Source of the DNA: Nansenia antarctica
Taxonomy: Eukaryota > Chordata > Actinopteri > Argentiniformes > Microstomatidae
DNA: 64,000 nucleotides
Direction: 5' to 3'
Assembly (NCBI GenBank): GCA_963989245.1
Contig: OZ022358.1
Location: 5,428,665-5,492,664 of the forward strand
Numbering within the stretch: the stretch's first letter is position 1; each line of letters opens with the position of its first letter. A program made the position numbers and the translations under genes. Of this stretch, positions 56,213 to 64,000 are shown piece by piece. The notes beneath the pieces were generated by a model that saw nothing but the letters and a program-made list of their open reading frames with translations, searched no databases and was not told the DNA's origin.

Positions 56213-56593
56213 CACCACACCTTGCTCTACAGTTTTTTTCCCCACAAACATGCCCCAAGCTTTTTTCATTTCAGAGAGGAGGCAGAAAGAGCAAGGTACC
56301 GTATCAACCATCACTGTTGCCACTCACATCACAGAGAATCACAACCCAGCTCTAATGTTGCAAATAATGACACTTTTGCAGCAATTTCTAGTGAATGCTC
56401 ATGTGCCCTGAAATTGCAGACACCTCTATGCCACACGTTTATGTGTACGGGCATTTCTCATTACACGTTCATGAGAATGTGATCTAAAACTGTTTCGTAA
56501 TTTGTCATGATCACCTGTGTCAATAATGGTCAAATAGGTCTCTATGGTGCATGAACTGACATGTGTCTTGACCCCCGTGTCATGCAACAACTA

Positions 56594-56883
56594 CACTCAC
56601 CGAACACTTTATTGGGAACACTATACTAATATTGGGTAGGGCCTCCCTTTGCTCTCAAAACAGCTTCAATTCTTCGCGGCATTGATTCCACAAGATGTTG
56701 GAAACATCCCTTTGAGATTCTGCACATGGTCAGCAACAATACTCAAATAGGTTGTGGCACTCAAGCAATGATTGATTGGTATTAAGGGGCCCAAAGGGTG
56801 CCAAGAAAACATTCCCCACACCATCACACCACCTCCATCAGCTTGGACTGTACAGGTGTTCCTAATAGAGTGTCCGGCGAGTG
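56594..56883 (-). mobile_element. 290-bp internally deleted Tc1-like element with both ends
   Basis: Starts CACTCACCGAACACTTTATT GGGAACAC after a TA (56592-56593) and ends TGTTCCTAATAGAGTGTCCG GCGAGTG before TA (56884-56885). The minus strand retains AACGCCGCGAAGAATTG-type transposase C-terminus and AAC/ATTGTTGCTGACC pieces (ADHV.NL region), but most of the gene is missing. Ends are diverged from each other. Confidence 0.8.
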
Positions 56884-57377
56884 TAATGACTCCTAACTGG
56901 CCAAATAACAATGATAACAATGGAATAAACAACAACTTATTAATAATAAAGTGGTTGCTATGATACACATTATTGTGAAAGAAAAAAAAATGACGATGAC
57001 AGCAACACTTCAGATGAAGTGTTATTCATTATGGAAGTATGACGGAGAGCATTCCCTTCACTTTTTCGGCGAGACAAATAAACAATGTGACTTAATCCAC
57101 TGCCGTTGTTTAAATCAGATGGCAATTAAGAGGCGAGGATGAAAACCAGCCAGAGTCAAGGACCGGAACGGGGTACTCTACTATGAAGACAGTATAATAA
57201 CTAACTGACTGCTGCATTGTAACAGGAGTACAGCCTTCACGGTTCTATACATGACTTAGTATTGTAGAAAAACGTGTTCGTTTCTTACGATTAATGTGGA
57301 TTATAAAAGAAAACCTGGGGAGCGCTGCATCGTTGGAAAACACTATTGGGATGTTGTTCTTGTATACTGTATGTTAC

Positions 57378-57535
57378 GGTACATGTGGGAAAACTAGGGT
57401 TAGGGTTAGGTGCTAGGGTGCTAAGGTTAGGGGTAGGGGTAGGGGTAGGGTTAGGGTTAGGGTTAGGGTTAGACATGCCAGCATGTACCAAGTCGACGTA
57501 GCACCTAACCCTAACCCTATTTTCCCACATGTACC
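57378..57535. repeat. inverted 37-38 bp arms enclosing telomere-like TTAGGG repeats
   Basis: The left arm GGTACATGTGGGAAAACTAG GGTTAGGGTTAGGTGCTA (57378-57415) pairs with 57499-57535 with a single one-base gap. Between them lie degenerate TAGGGG units and four TTAGGG units (about 57443-57470). The arms themselves include two TTAGGG units each. A further partial right-arm copy, TTCCCACATGTACC, follows at 57539-57552. Confidence 0.85.
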
Positions 57536-57589
57536 GTATTCCCACATGTACCATAACATATACACTATTATATACACAACTGAGACATT

Positions 57590-57840
57590 CAACCAGTATA
57601 GAGCCTGGACTCTTTTAAGACAGGCCTAAAAACCTTTTTACTCAAAAAGGCCGTTGACTGTTGAACCTGTGTTCATTCTTGTGATTTATTTTTTATGCTT
57701 TTAACGTATTATGTTTTTAGGTTGTTTTGTGCTCAACTCGTGTTTTTACGGTTGTTGTTTTTCTCTCTGTAGCACTCTGTAGCACTCTGAGATTCTTTCG
57801 AATGAAAAGTGCAATACAAATAAAATGCCTTATTATCATC
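57590..57840 (+). mobile_element. L2-like LINE 3' end
   Basis: SLDSFKTGLKTFLLKKAVDC then stop (57600-57663), a T-rich 3' UTR, and the terminus GATTCTTTCGAATGAAAAGT GCAATACAAATAAAATG with an ATTATT tail. The F(K/R)xxLKT(F/H)LF ending and GTGCAATACAAATAAAAT are typical of fish L2 ends. Confidence 0.8.
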
Positions 57841-59134
57841 ACCTCTTTAGAAGCTGTCGCTGCTCCAAGAGTGCTCCAAGTGTGATTAAAACCCTCATAA
57901 TGCCCAACCAGTGATTAATTTCTATGCTACTGTAATGTGCGTAGTCATAAATGGCATCAATGTCTTATCAGGCTATCTTTTCTACTTCTTTATTGGCTCT
58001 AGCTGGTTGACTCCCGCAGGGAGAAGTACCAGGAGTACCACTGAGCAGCGGTATCTCCACAGGGGAGGGATTCAGACTTTCTGTGTTTTATTCCGGCTCG
58101 AAAGACGAGATAGCAGTGGAACGCTACAGACGTGCAGCAGTAATGTGCTCTGACGTTCATTTCTTAGGGAAAAGAAACTCCTAGAATGTACGTACTCCTA
58201 GGTGTAGAATGTTGCTTCCACCGAATCAGCCGAAAAACCTAGAGTGATGGTACCTCGAGAGGTCCACGACAGACAGCTGCTGTGTTGTTGACTTCGGTGA
58301 CTTTGATCCACCGATATTGAAAGTATTACACCTGCATAACCAATTATCAAGGGACGGCAAAAAAAACTGGGAGAACCGAGCTGTGATTGTGACAGACTAC
58401 CTGTGGGACGTGGAAAAGTGCTCCGCGAGCACCTAAATGAGTGCAATTGGATGAAAGAGAGATGCAGCCGCCGCAGCAGCCCCTCTCCTCTCGCACGCTA
58501 ACTGTGATTGGACGGGCACGGGAAGCCCACGATCAACATGCACAAGCGGGCCTTAGCTGAACAAACAGGGCCAGGCGTGGGCTAATGCGCTCGTCAAACA
58601 GCAGGCTTTCATCTGTGCATTGGGCATTGAGCATTAGGTGGGGGGGGGGGGGGGGTGGAGGAGAAGAGGGGCCCCTCTCTGCATGCCAATGAGGGAGGAG
58701 GACAGAGGGGGAGGAGCAGAGGATTGAGGATTTATACACCCTCTCCTCAAGATCGGAATCGGAATCAGAATTTGTGGTTTTTATCGCCCAAATATTATTC
58801 TGCTCCATTCTGAGGAGAGATGCTTTAGAGAAAAAACAAGCAGTGGGGCCACAGCTGGCAGCAAGGACACTTCAACAATGTGTCTGAAAGGACCGAGCAG
58901 GGGAGCGAGGGAAAGCTGGTGGAGGTAGAAATCTGAGGATCCATTCAATGCATTTACAATGAGCCCCCCCCCCCCACCACCAACCAGTCTGCCCTGATGG
59001 AGAGATAGAGGAGTGGAGAGAGAGGAGGTGAATCTGCTGGTGAAGAGCTTTTTAGGAGTGAATTCTGGAGCAGTAAATGCATGGTTGCATAACAGTTTCT
59101 ATTTTGTCGTCTACTACTGCTGTGTGTGGACATA
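57841..59134. other. mostly unique intronic sequence
   Basis: GC-rich in 58480-58730 with a poly-G; a GGAATCGGAATCAGAATTTG piece at 58754 may be a retroelement tail on the minus strand. No exon recognised. Confidence 0.45.
58636..58656 (+). repeat. poly-G tract
   Basis: About 17 consecutive G after AGGT. A Pro-rich minus-strand frame over it is an artefact. Confidence 0.85.
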
Positions 59135-59636
59135 CTCCTCCCTGAACACTTTATTAGGAACACTATACTAATACTGGGTAGGTAGGGCCATCCCTTTGCT
59201 CTCGAAAACAGCCTCAATTCTTTGCGGGCATTGATTACACAAGATGTTGGAAAAATTTCCCTGAGATTCTGCTCCATGGATGACATGACTGATGACTGTA
59301 TCACGCAATTCCTGCATTTTCCAGGTGCTCTTTCAAGCTGTGAATCTCCCATTCTACCACATCCCAAAGGTGTTCTATTGGATTCCGATCCTGTGACAGG
59401 GAAGGCCACTGAAGAACACTGAACTCATTGTCATGTTCACCAGTTTTGAGACCACGTATGCTTTGTGACACGGTGCATTATCATCCTGGAAGTAGCCATT
59501 AGAAGACGGGTACATTGTGGTCATGAAGGGATGCACATGGTCAGCAACAATATTCAAATAGGCTGTGGCATTCAAGCAATGACTGATTGGTATTAACGTG
59601 CCTAAACTGTGCTCCTAATAAAGTGTTCAGTGAGTG
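59135..59636 (-). mobile_element. Tc1-like element with both ends and central transposase part (decayed)
   Basis: Ends: CCCTGAACACTTTATTAGGA ACAC (left) and TCCTAATAAAGTGTTCAGTG AGTG (right). Minus strand: ATAYLNIVADHVHPFMTTMY PSSNGYFQDDNAPCHKAYVV, holding the QDDNAPCHKA catalytic block, then, in another frame, NPIEHLWDVV-like and SRISGKFFQHLV-like parts. The N-terminal DNA-binding half is deleted and there are frameshifts. The right flank runs into a GT tract that may hide the TA duplication; a TA lies at 59133-59134 on the left. Confidence 0.88.
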
Positions 59637-59649
59637 TGTGTGGGTGTGT

Positions 59650-61187
59650 GTGTATGTGGCAGTGCAATAATACTGCTAATTTCATTCTGAGAGCATGCAT
59701 TCTAGGTATAATTGCACAGCAGTAGCCCTCACAACACCAGGACCCAAACCGCCAGTCATGACCATTCATTGGATACATATAAACCACTTGGGTGAGAAAC
59801 AGTCAGGTCAAAATGACATAGTAGAGACAGCCCGAACCACAGTGTACACAGGCCGCTTGCTCATTAAAGTTAATGCTGAGGCTTTGATGCGGCCTTGCTT
59901 TACTGTCACAGTATCACTGTAATGGCAGACAACAGTGTTATAGGATAGTGTATGATATGGCTGTAACAGCACAGATGTAATTCATCACATAGCCTAGCCT
60001 CCTTTACAACTGTCAGACCTGCTATAGTGAGATAAGGGCACTACAAATGTATTGAATTTCTTTATTTTTTTCTTTATAGGAGATGAAAGGGAGGCATTTG
60101 ATAGATACTGAGAGGGAAGAAGCCGGACAGACAATTCCAAGAGCAATATAACTAGGAGCAATGATTCCCACAACAGCTGCCTTGACGATCCCATTAAAGT
60201 GAAGGAACACATTTAGATTTTTGGACGGAGGACAAGTCAACACACTTGTCACCCCCCCCCCTGTAGACAGTAGATCAATACTGAAATATTTGTTTGAATA
60301 CAGCAATCCGTCGCCGGTCGAAAGTAAATTGAGGCAATGGAGCAAATCTAAGGAGGCCAAATGAAAAAAAACTAAAAATCTATTGGATTCGGAGCTTAAA
60401 GGTACAGTAGATGAATAGTGTAGAGGTAGATGACTTATTTTACACAGCTTATTGTGGAAAAATAACGGGAAATATCTACTGTATCTTATACCTGTTACCA
60501 TGCAAACATATTCCAAGGAACATACTGTACACACAGTACACATACCCAGGTGGGAGTGATAATACATAATACACTGATATACATTCCTCCTCCACAGAGA
60601 GGTCGTGGAGCATGTAGCACATAAGAATAGTGCGTTAGCAGCGTGAGGTATTTCTCGGGGTGCAACAATGAGCACCATGGGGGAAAGGCCAACCGAAACT
60701 GACGAGCACATGAAAGAGTTCAGCCGTGCAGAGAGAGGCTACGACCGCTCCACACAAGACAGAGCTAATGAGACATCCATCACAGGACGTCACCTCCACG
60801 ACGTTATCATTTCTATCCCAGTCCTGCCAGACTCACAAGCACAGAGCACAAGCAGAGCCAATGGGGGCGGCACAGTCCCTGCACCACAGAATAGAAAAAT
60901 CGCCTCCATTACTAGGCAACAACCTATATACTTCTGGCCAGCACTGTTCTGTAGGCATAGATTAGAACACTAGAATCATGCACCAAGTCATGCACTATGG
61001 ACCGGTTTCCTAGACACAGATGACGCCTAATCCTAGACTAAAAAAAAAGCATTCTTCAATAGAGATTCCTCCATTGGACTGTGTCCAGCAAACCGCTCCT
61101 ATCGAACAAGACACAAAGAGGTTAAAGACTGTGAGAGACCCCCTCACTGCAGAACAAGTGAGGGGACTTGGGAGAGAGTTGCCTTAC
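59650..61187. other. intron immediately after the beta exon
   Basis: Contains a 229-codon open frame on the minus strand (60022-60711) with no recognisable domain, probably chance. No splice pairing with the beta exon supports it. Confidence 0.45.
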
Positions 61188-61536
61188 CATGGCCTCCTCG
61201 AGTGAGGAAGGGCATCCTGTTGATGGCGATAGGTACCGTGCCGTGTTTATTGTGGAAATGGTGGACATGGTGCGTGGTACTCAGACTGGAAGACACGCGG
61301 GCCGTCCCTGTCTGGATGGGCAGTACGGCCAGCAAGGCCACCAACAAGGCCAGCCGCCACCAGCTACCCAGGCCCGGGCCCAGACCCAGGCCTGTCCAGC
61401 CTGAACCATGTCTTAGCACGGGGGCTACCGCCGCTGGGAGTCTGCCCACGAACATGACATCCAAATGGGCACAGGAGGGCCAAGAGGGGCCCCCCTCTGG
61501 GGCCTCCCTCAGTTCCGACCCACAACGAGAGGACAT
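61188..61536 (-). CDS. nrxn2: neurexin-2 beta-specific first coding exon (signal peptide and beta N-terminus)
   Basis: First coding exon of the beta isoform, made from an internal promoter of the neurexin gene. The chosen ATG (61536-61534) has G at -3 and gives a 116-codon N-terminus plus one base, ending CGAGGAGGCCATG before the donor GTAAGG at 61187. The peptide begins MSSRCGSELREAPEGG, which resembles the RCGAEL start of neurexin-1 beta. It continues through a Gly/Leu-rich stretch to a hydrophobic signal core, RLALLVALLAVLPIQTGTA, at about residues 78-96. Then come ARVSSSLSTTHHVHHFH and KHGTVPIAINRMPFLTRGGH, the conserved beta-neurexin segment in its neurexin-2 version. Two other in-frame starts exist: ATG at 61608, with a weak context, and ATG at 61455. 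Reading past the donor meets a stop within 15 codons, as expected for an intron. The next exon is 50.35 kb away. Confidence 0.93.
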
Positions 61537-62209
61537 CTCAGTGGGTGGCCGCCGGGCCTGTTCCCTCCATAATCCTCGGGATGGGGTTAATTCGAAGACA
61601 AATAACATGAGATTGAGACCCAAAAAAAACAAAAAACACCAGCTGACCACGTCAGGTTGTGGTAGGAAAGGAAAAGCAGACGAAATCCCACATTTACTGG
61701 TGTTCTACCATCAAATCCCCCAAAAAGATCTTTCAACGAAATTCTTGGGCAGAAGAAGAAATATCAAGATGGGCAGGTTTGCAACCATCCCCCAAATATC
61801 TTCAAATTGTCAGCCTCCAGGCACCTTGAAGCCAAATCGGGGGGTATCACAAAGGATCCAAATCCATGAGTAACTGGTGAGAACCATGAAATTCAACCAT
61901 GGTATTCAGGCATTTACGAACCGGAGTGGGCAGGGCAACCAGGTGACAGGGATTCTGACAGGAGGCTCCTCTTGCCCCCACAGGTAGGGCTTCAGGGGCT
62001 GCTGAGATTACCCTCCTCCTCCTAAAATGACAGCCCCTCCACTGCAGAGGAGCAGATCACACGCATCCCCCACAGGATGCAGGATGATTTCATTAAGAAA
62101 AAAAGAAAAAAAAGAAGCAGAAGAACCAGGAGAAAAAGAGTGGATATGAAGATTCAAGCTGATGGAGAGAGGGGATGCAGAATACAGCGTTCTTGTTTCC
62201 CTTCTAGCC

Positions 62210-62310
62210 AGGAGGAGAGGAGAGGAGAGGAGAAAAAAAAGAAGGGAGGGAGGGATGAGGGGAGTGATATCTGCAGTAGCGCTTTAAAGGAGAAAAAAAA
62301 AAAAAAAAAT
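62210..62310. repeat. purine tract with poly-A
   Basis: AGGAG repeats, GGAGGGAGGG and a 17-base A run. On the nrxn2 strand this is a polypyrimidine stretch in the presumed beta leader or promoter. Confidence 0.7.
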
Positions 62311-63031
62311 CCCTGAAATATATTAATAATAATCCAAGCGACTGCTCACGCGCTTCTCTCACAGACGAACCGAAACCCTCGGCATAGTCACCTCTACGGC
62401 TGTTGGAGCACCACTAGAACACAGAGTGGGATAGCAGCAGTCACTGCTCCATAAGCCTCCCTGCCCCTCTCTCTCTCTCTGCCTTCCTCCTCCTGCCCAG
62501 GCTCCTGCAGTAACACTAACGCTGCACTCCTTTCACTCACTGCTGCATTTCCTCCACCTCCGTTCTTTTCTTCTCTTTTCTCCCCTCACCTCCTTTTTTT
62601 CCCTCCTCTTCTTTTTCCTTTTCTTCTCTTCCAAAACCTATTTAGCGTCCTGAGGATGCTCGACCTGGTGATTTCACGAGGAGGCTGGATGATGTGGAAG
62701 ACGGCGGTATATTCCCTCCAGTGGAAACGGAGCCGAGCGTTAATACGTTGACTCGGACTGCCGCGGTAAAATTCATGCTAATTAAAAATAAAAAAAACGG
62801 CAGCGCTGTGAGCTCTCCCCTCTCCCTCTCCCTCAAATCCTAGACGGCTGAAACGGCAGGACAGCCTCGACCCCACAGGAACATCCGAAATAACAAACCT
62901 CTGCTGCTGCTTGGCTGTGGGCGCACCGTACCGAACGAGGAGGCGCTGCGATCTTATGAAGCCATAGTCAGAGACTATGATAGAGGGAGGCACAGCATGT
63001 GCCTGTGTGTGAGTGTGCCTGCCTGAGTGTG

Positions 63032-63125
63032 TCTGTGTGTGTGTGAGAGAGAGAGAGAAAGAGAGCAGGGGGGGGGGGGGAGACAGAGAGAGGGAGAGGA
63101 GGGGGGTGGGGGAGCCGGTGGTGGG
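63032..63125. repeat. (TG)n, (GA)n and poly-G cluster
   Basis: TGTGTG, GAGAGA, a G run of about 14 (63067-63080), then GA and G-rich sequence. Low complexity near the presumed promoter. Confidence 0.85.
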
Positions 63126-63239
63126 CGGTGGGGGCGAGAAGGCAGCCACATTGCAAAAAAAGAAAAAATCTACAGAAGCCAGAAAAAGGTTTGTGTGTGA
63201 ATAAATACAGGCTTCAGATTCCGAGCCATTGTGCTGGCT

Positions 63240-63273
63240 CACACACACAGACACACACACACACACACACACC
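63240..63273. repeat. (CA)n microsatellite
   Basis: About 16 CA units with one GACA. Confidence 0.9.
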
Positions 63274-63635
63274 GCTTGCAATAACAAATCAGGGTACTGC
63301 AGAGGAGGAAACCGATTGAGCGGACCGGTCAAAAGCTCCTATGGAACCGTGGCAGGGGTTTCTGTCTAGGTGACGGTGTGCAGCACCGGTGATAAAGAGA
63401 CGTTGGAGGAGTTGTAACAGAGGTAAATAAAAGACCTAAGGGCGGCTGGCAATAAGTACAGTGCTCCATGCAGCATACAGTGCATACCCCCCCCCCCCTG
63501 ACCAAGAAAGCGATGGTTGGTCCCTGATTCCGCTGAATAATTTAGTACCACCCGTCAACATTTTATGACAAGCCCTCTCTGTTTCTCTCATGGATTGTCA
63601 CATGTTTGCCTTTGTCATGTCATCCCCCCCCCCTA

Positions 63636-63672
<37 letters not shown>
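63636..63672. repeat. (CA)n microsatellite
   Basis: About 18 perfect CA units after a short C run. Confidence 0.92.
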
Positions 63673-63673
<1 letters not shown>

Positions 63674-64000
63674 TCTCTCTCTTTCAGCTCTCTGTGTGAA
63701 TCCCTCCTTTCCTCCTCTTCTCCTCAGCTCTCTTATGCGCCTTCTTCTCTGTGTGCAGTGTCTGCAATGTTTAGAGATTCTGCTGAACTTGTTCTTGGCT
63801 ATCAAATGAATATTGTGACAACCTGAGATCTACTGGGACTTGAGGAGGAGGAGGGGCTGACGGCGACGACAACGACAAGGGTGGGTAAGAAACGGGGGCA
63901 TCCGGCTGACAGAATAAATGCACCACCAGCAGAAGAGAGACAATGAGAGAGAGAGAGCAAGAGAGGGTGAAAGGAATACCAGAATAGGGAATTGATTGGG

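Larger units (their letters stand above)
10836..61187 (-). other. nrxn2: large nrxn2 intron between beta first exon and first shared exon
   Basis: The donor GTAAGG at 61187 and the acceptor TTCAG at 10836 bound an intron of 50,352 bp (phase 1), the only one that joins the two visible coding exons. In alpha transcripts the acceptor would be used from an upstream alpha exon outside the window. No other host coding exon was recognised inside. The content is transposable elements, tandem repeats and unique sequence, itemised separately. Everything here is transcribed from the minus strand in nrxn2 pre-mRNA, so the orientation of each element matters for possible RNA effects. Confidence 0.85.
61537..63420 (-). 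promoter_or_regulatory. nrxn2: presumed 5' UTR and promoter region of nrxn2 beta
   Basis: Sequence immediately upstream, in transcription direction, of the beta start codon. Beta-neurexin transcripts are known to start from their own promoter inside the gene with a long 5' leader, so this stretch is inferred to hold leader and promoter. I see no convincing TATA box. Between about 62340 and 62960 the sequence is richer in CpG than the intron (for example around 62700-62870 and 62930-62960). Polypyrimidine and polypurine runs occur at 62460-62640 and 62210-62310. The transcription start cannot be placed from sequence. The plus-strand reading frame at 61202-61873 mainly mirrors the coding exon and is not treated as a gene. 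Confidence 0.4.

Noticed and set aside
60022..60711. 229-codon minus-strand open frame in the intron next to the beta exon
   Set aside because: Starts with a true ATG but has no recognisable domain, mixed Cys/Ser/Leu composition and no splice pairing. Treated as chance in GC/AT-balanced sequence, though it is the longest non-repeat frame.
61202..61873. 223-codon plus-strand open frame
   Set aside because: Mirrors the nrxn2 beta exon and leader on the opposite strand; low-complexity Pro/Gly/Ser sequence without a domain, whereas the minus-strand frame matches neurexin exactly.
62300..64000. Alpha-neurexin exon or untranslated first exon right of the beta exon
   Set aside because: No LNS or EGF coding with splice sites was found; sequence is low complexity and CpG-richer, fitting a promoter better.

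Overview
This is teleost fish DNA. It is intron-dense, AT-leaning sequence full of CA, GA and TA microsatellites, fish-type tRNA-derived SINEs, Tc1/mariner, hAT-like, Harbinger-like and L2/L1-like remnants. It has no bacterial operons, CRISPR arrays or rRNA. One host gene is recognisable: a neurexin-2 gene (nrxn2; the a or b paralogue cannot be told apart) on the minus strand. Two coding exons are visible with matching splice phases. The beta-specific first exon (61188-61536) carries the start codon, the signal peptide and the HHVHHFH segment. The first exon shared by alpha and beta forms (10654-10835) encodes the beginning of the last LNS domain. About 50.35 kb of intron lies between them. 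The next shared exons should lie left of base 1 and the alpha-specific exons right of base 64000; I found neither in the window.

Layout from left to right. 1-10.6 kb is the intron after the shared exon and holds a Tc1 3' end, two SINE families, retroelement tails and a GA tract. 10.65-10.84 kb is the shared exon. 10.8-61.2 kb is the large intron: a TTAA-ended MITE (14.3 kb); a nested DNA-transposon zone (16.7-21.2 kb) with a decayed KIAA1586/C17orf113-like hAT coding region and a 1618-bp element with 8-bp target-site duplication that carries a spliced THAP gene plus a convergent YqaJ-type protein remnant; a nearly identical pair of inverted repeats around an unclassified decayed ORF (23.5-26.6 kb); a three-level retroelement nest (29.3-30.9 kb); a 340-bp Harbinger-like palindrome (32.8-33.1 kb); an L2 remnant (37.2-37.8 kb); a 329-bp MITE of the THAP-element family directly followed by a 4.1-kb, roughly 160-unit minisatellite (44.9-49.4 kb); a 17-bp minisatellite (53.7-54.3 kb); an interstitial telomere-like tract inside inverted arms (57.4-57.5 kb); and two Tc1 remnants (56.6 and 59.1 kb). 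61.2-64 kb is the beta exon and its presumed 5' UTR and promoter.

How the parts relate. All mobile elements sit in non-coding parts of nrxn2 and would be transcribed in its pre-mRNA, read from the minus strand. The minisatellite would then be a long CU-rich RNA array, and the Harbinger palindrome and the inverted pair would be long double-stranded RNA. The most unusual items are the THAP/YqaJ-type element with its nearby MITE, the minisatellite that is stop-free in every frame of the nrxn2 sense strand, and the inverted-repeat-bounded unit at 23.5-26.6 kb. All family assignments rest on reading motifs by eye; no database search was run.
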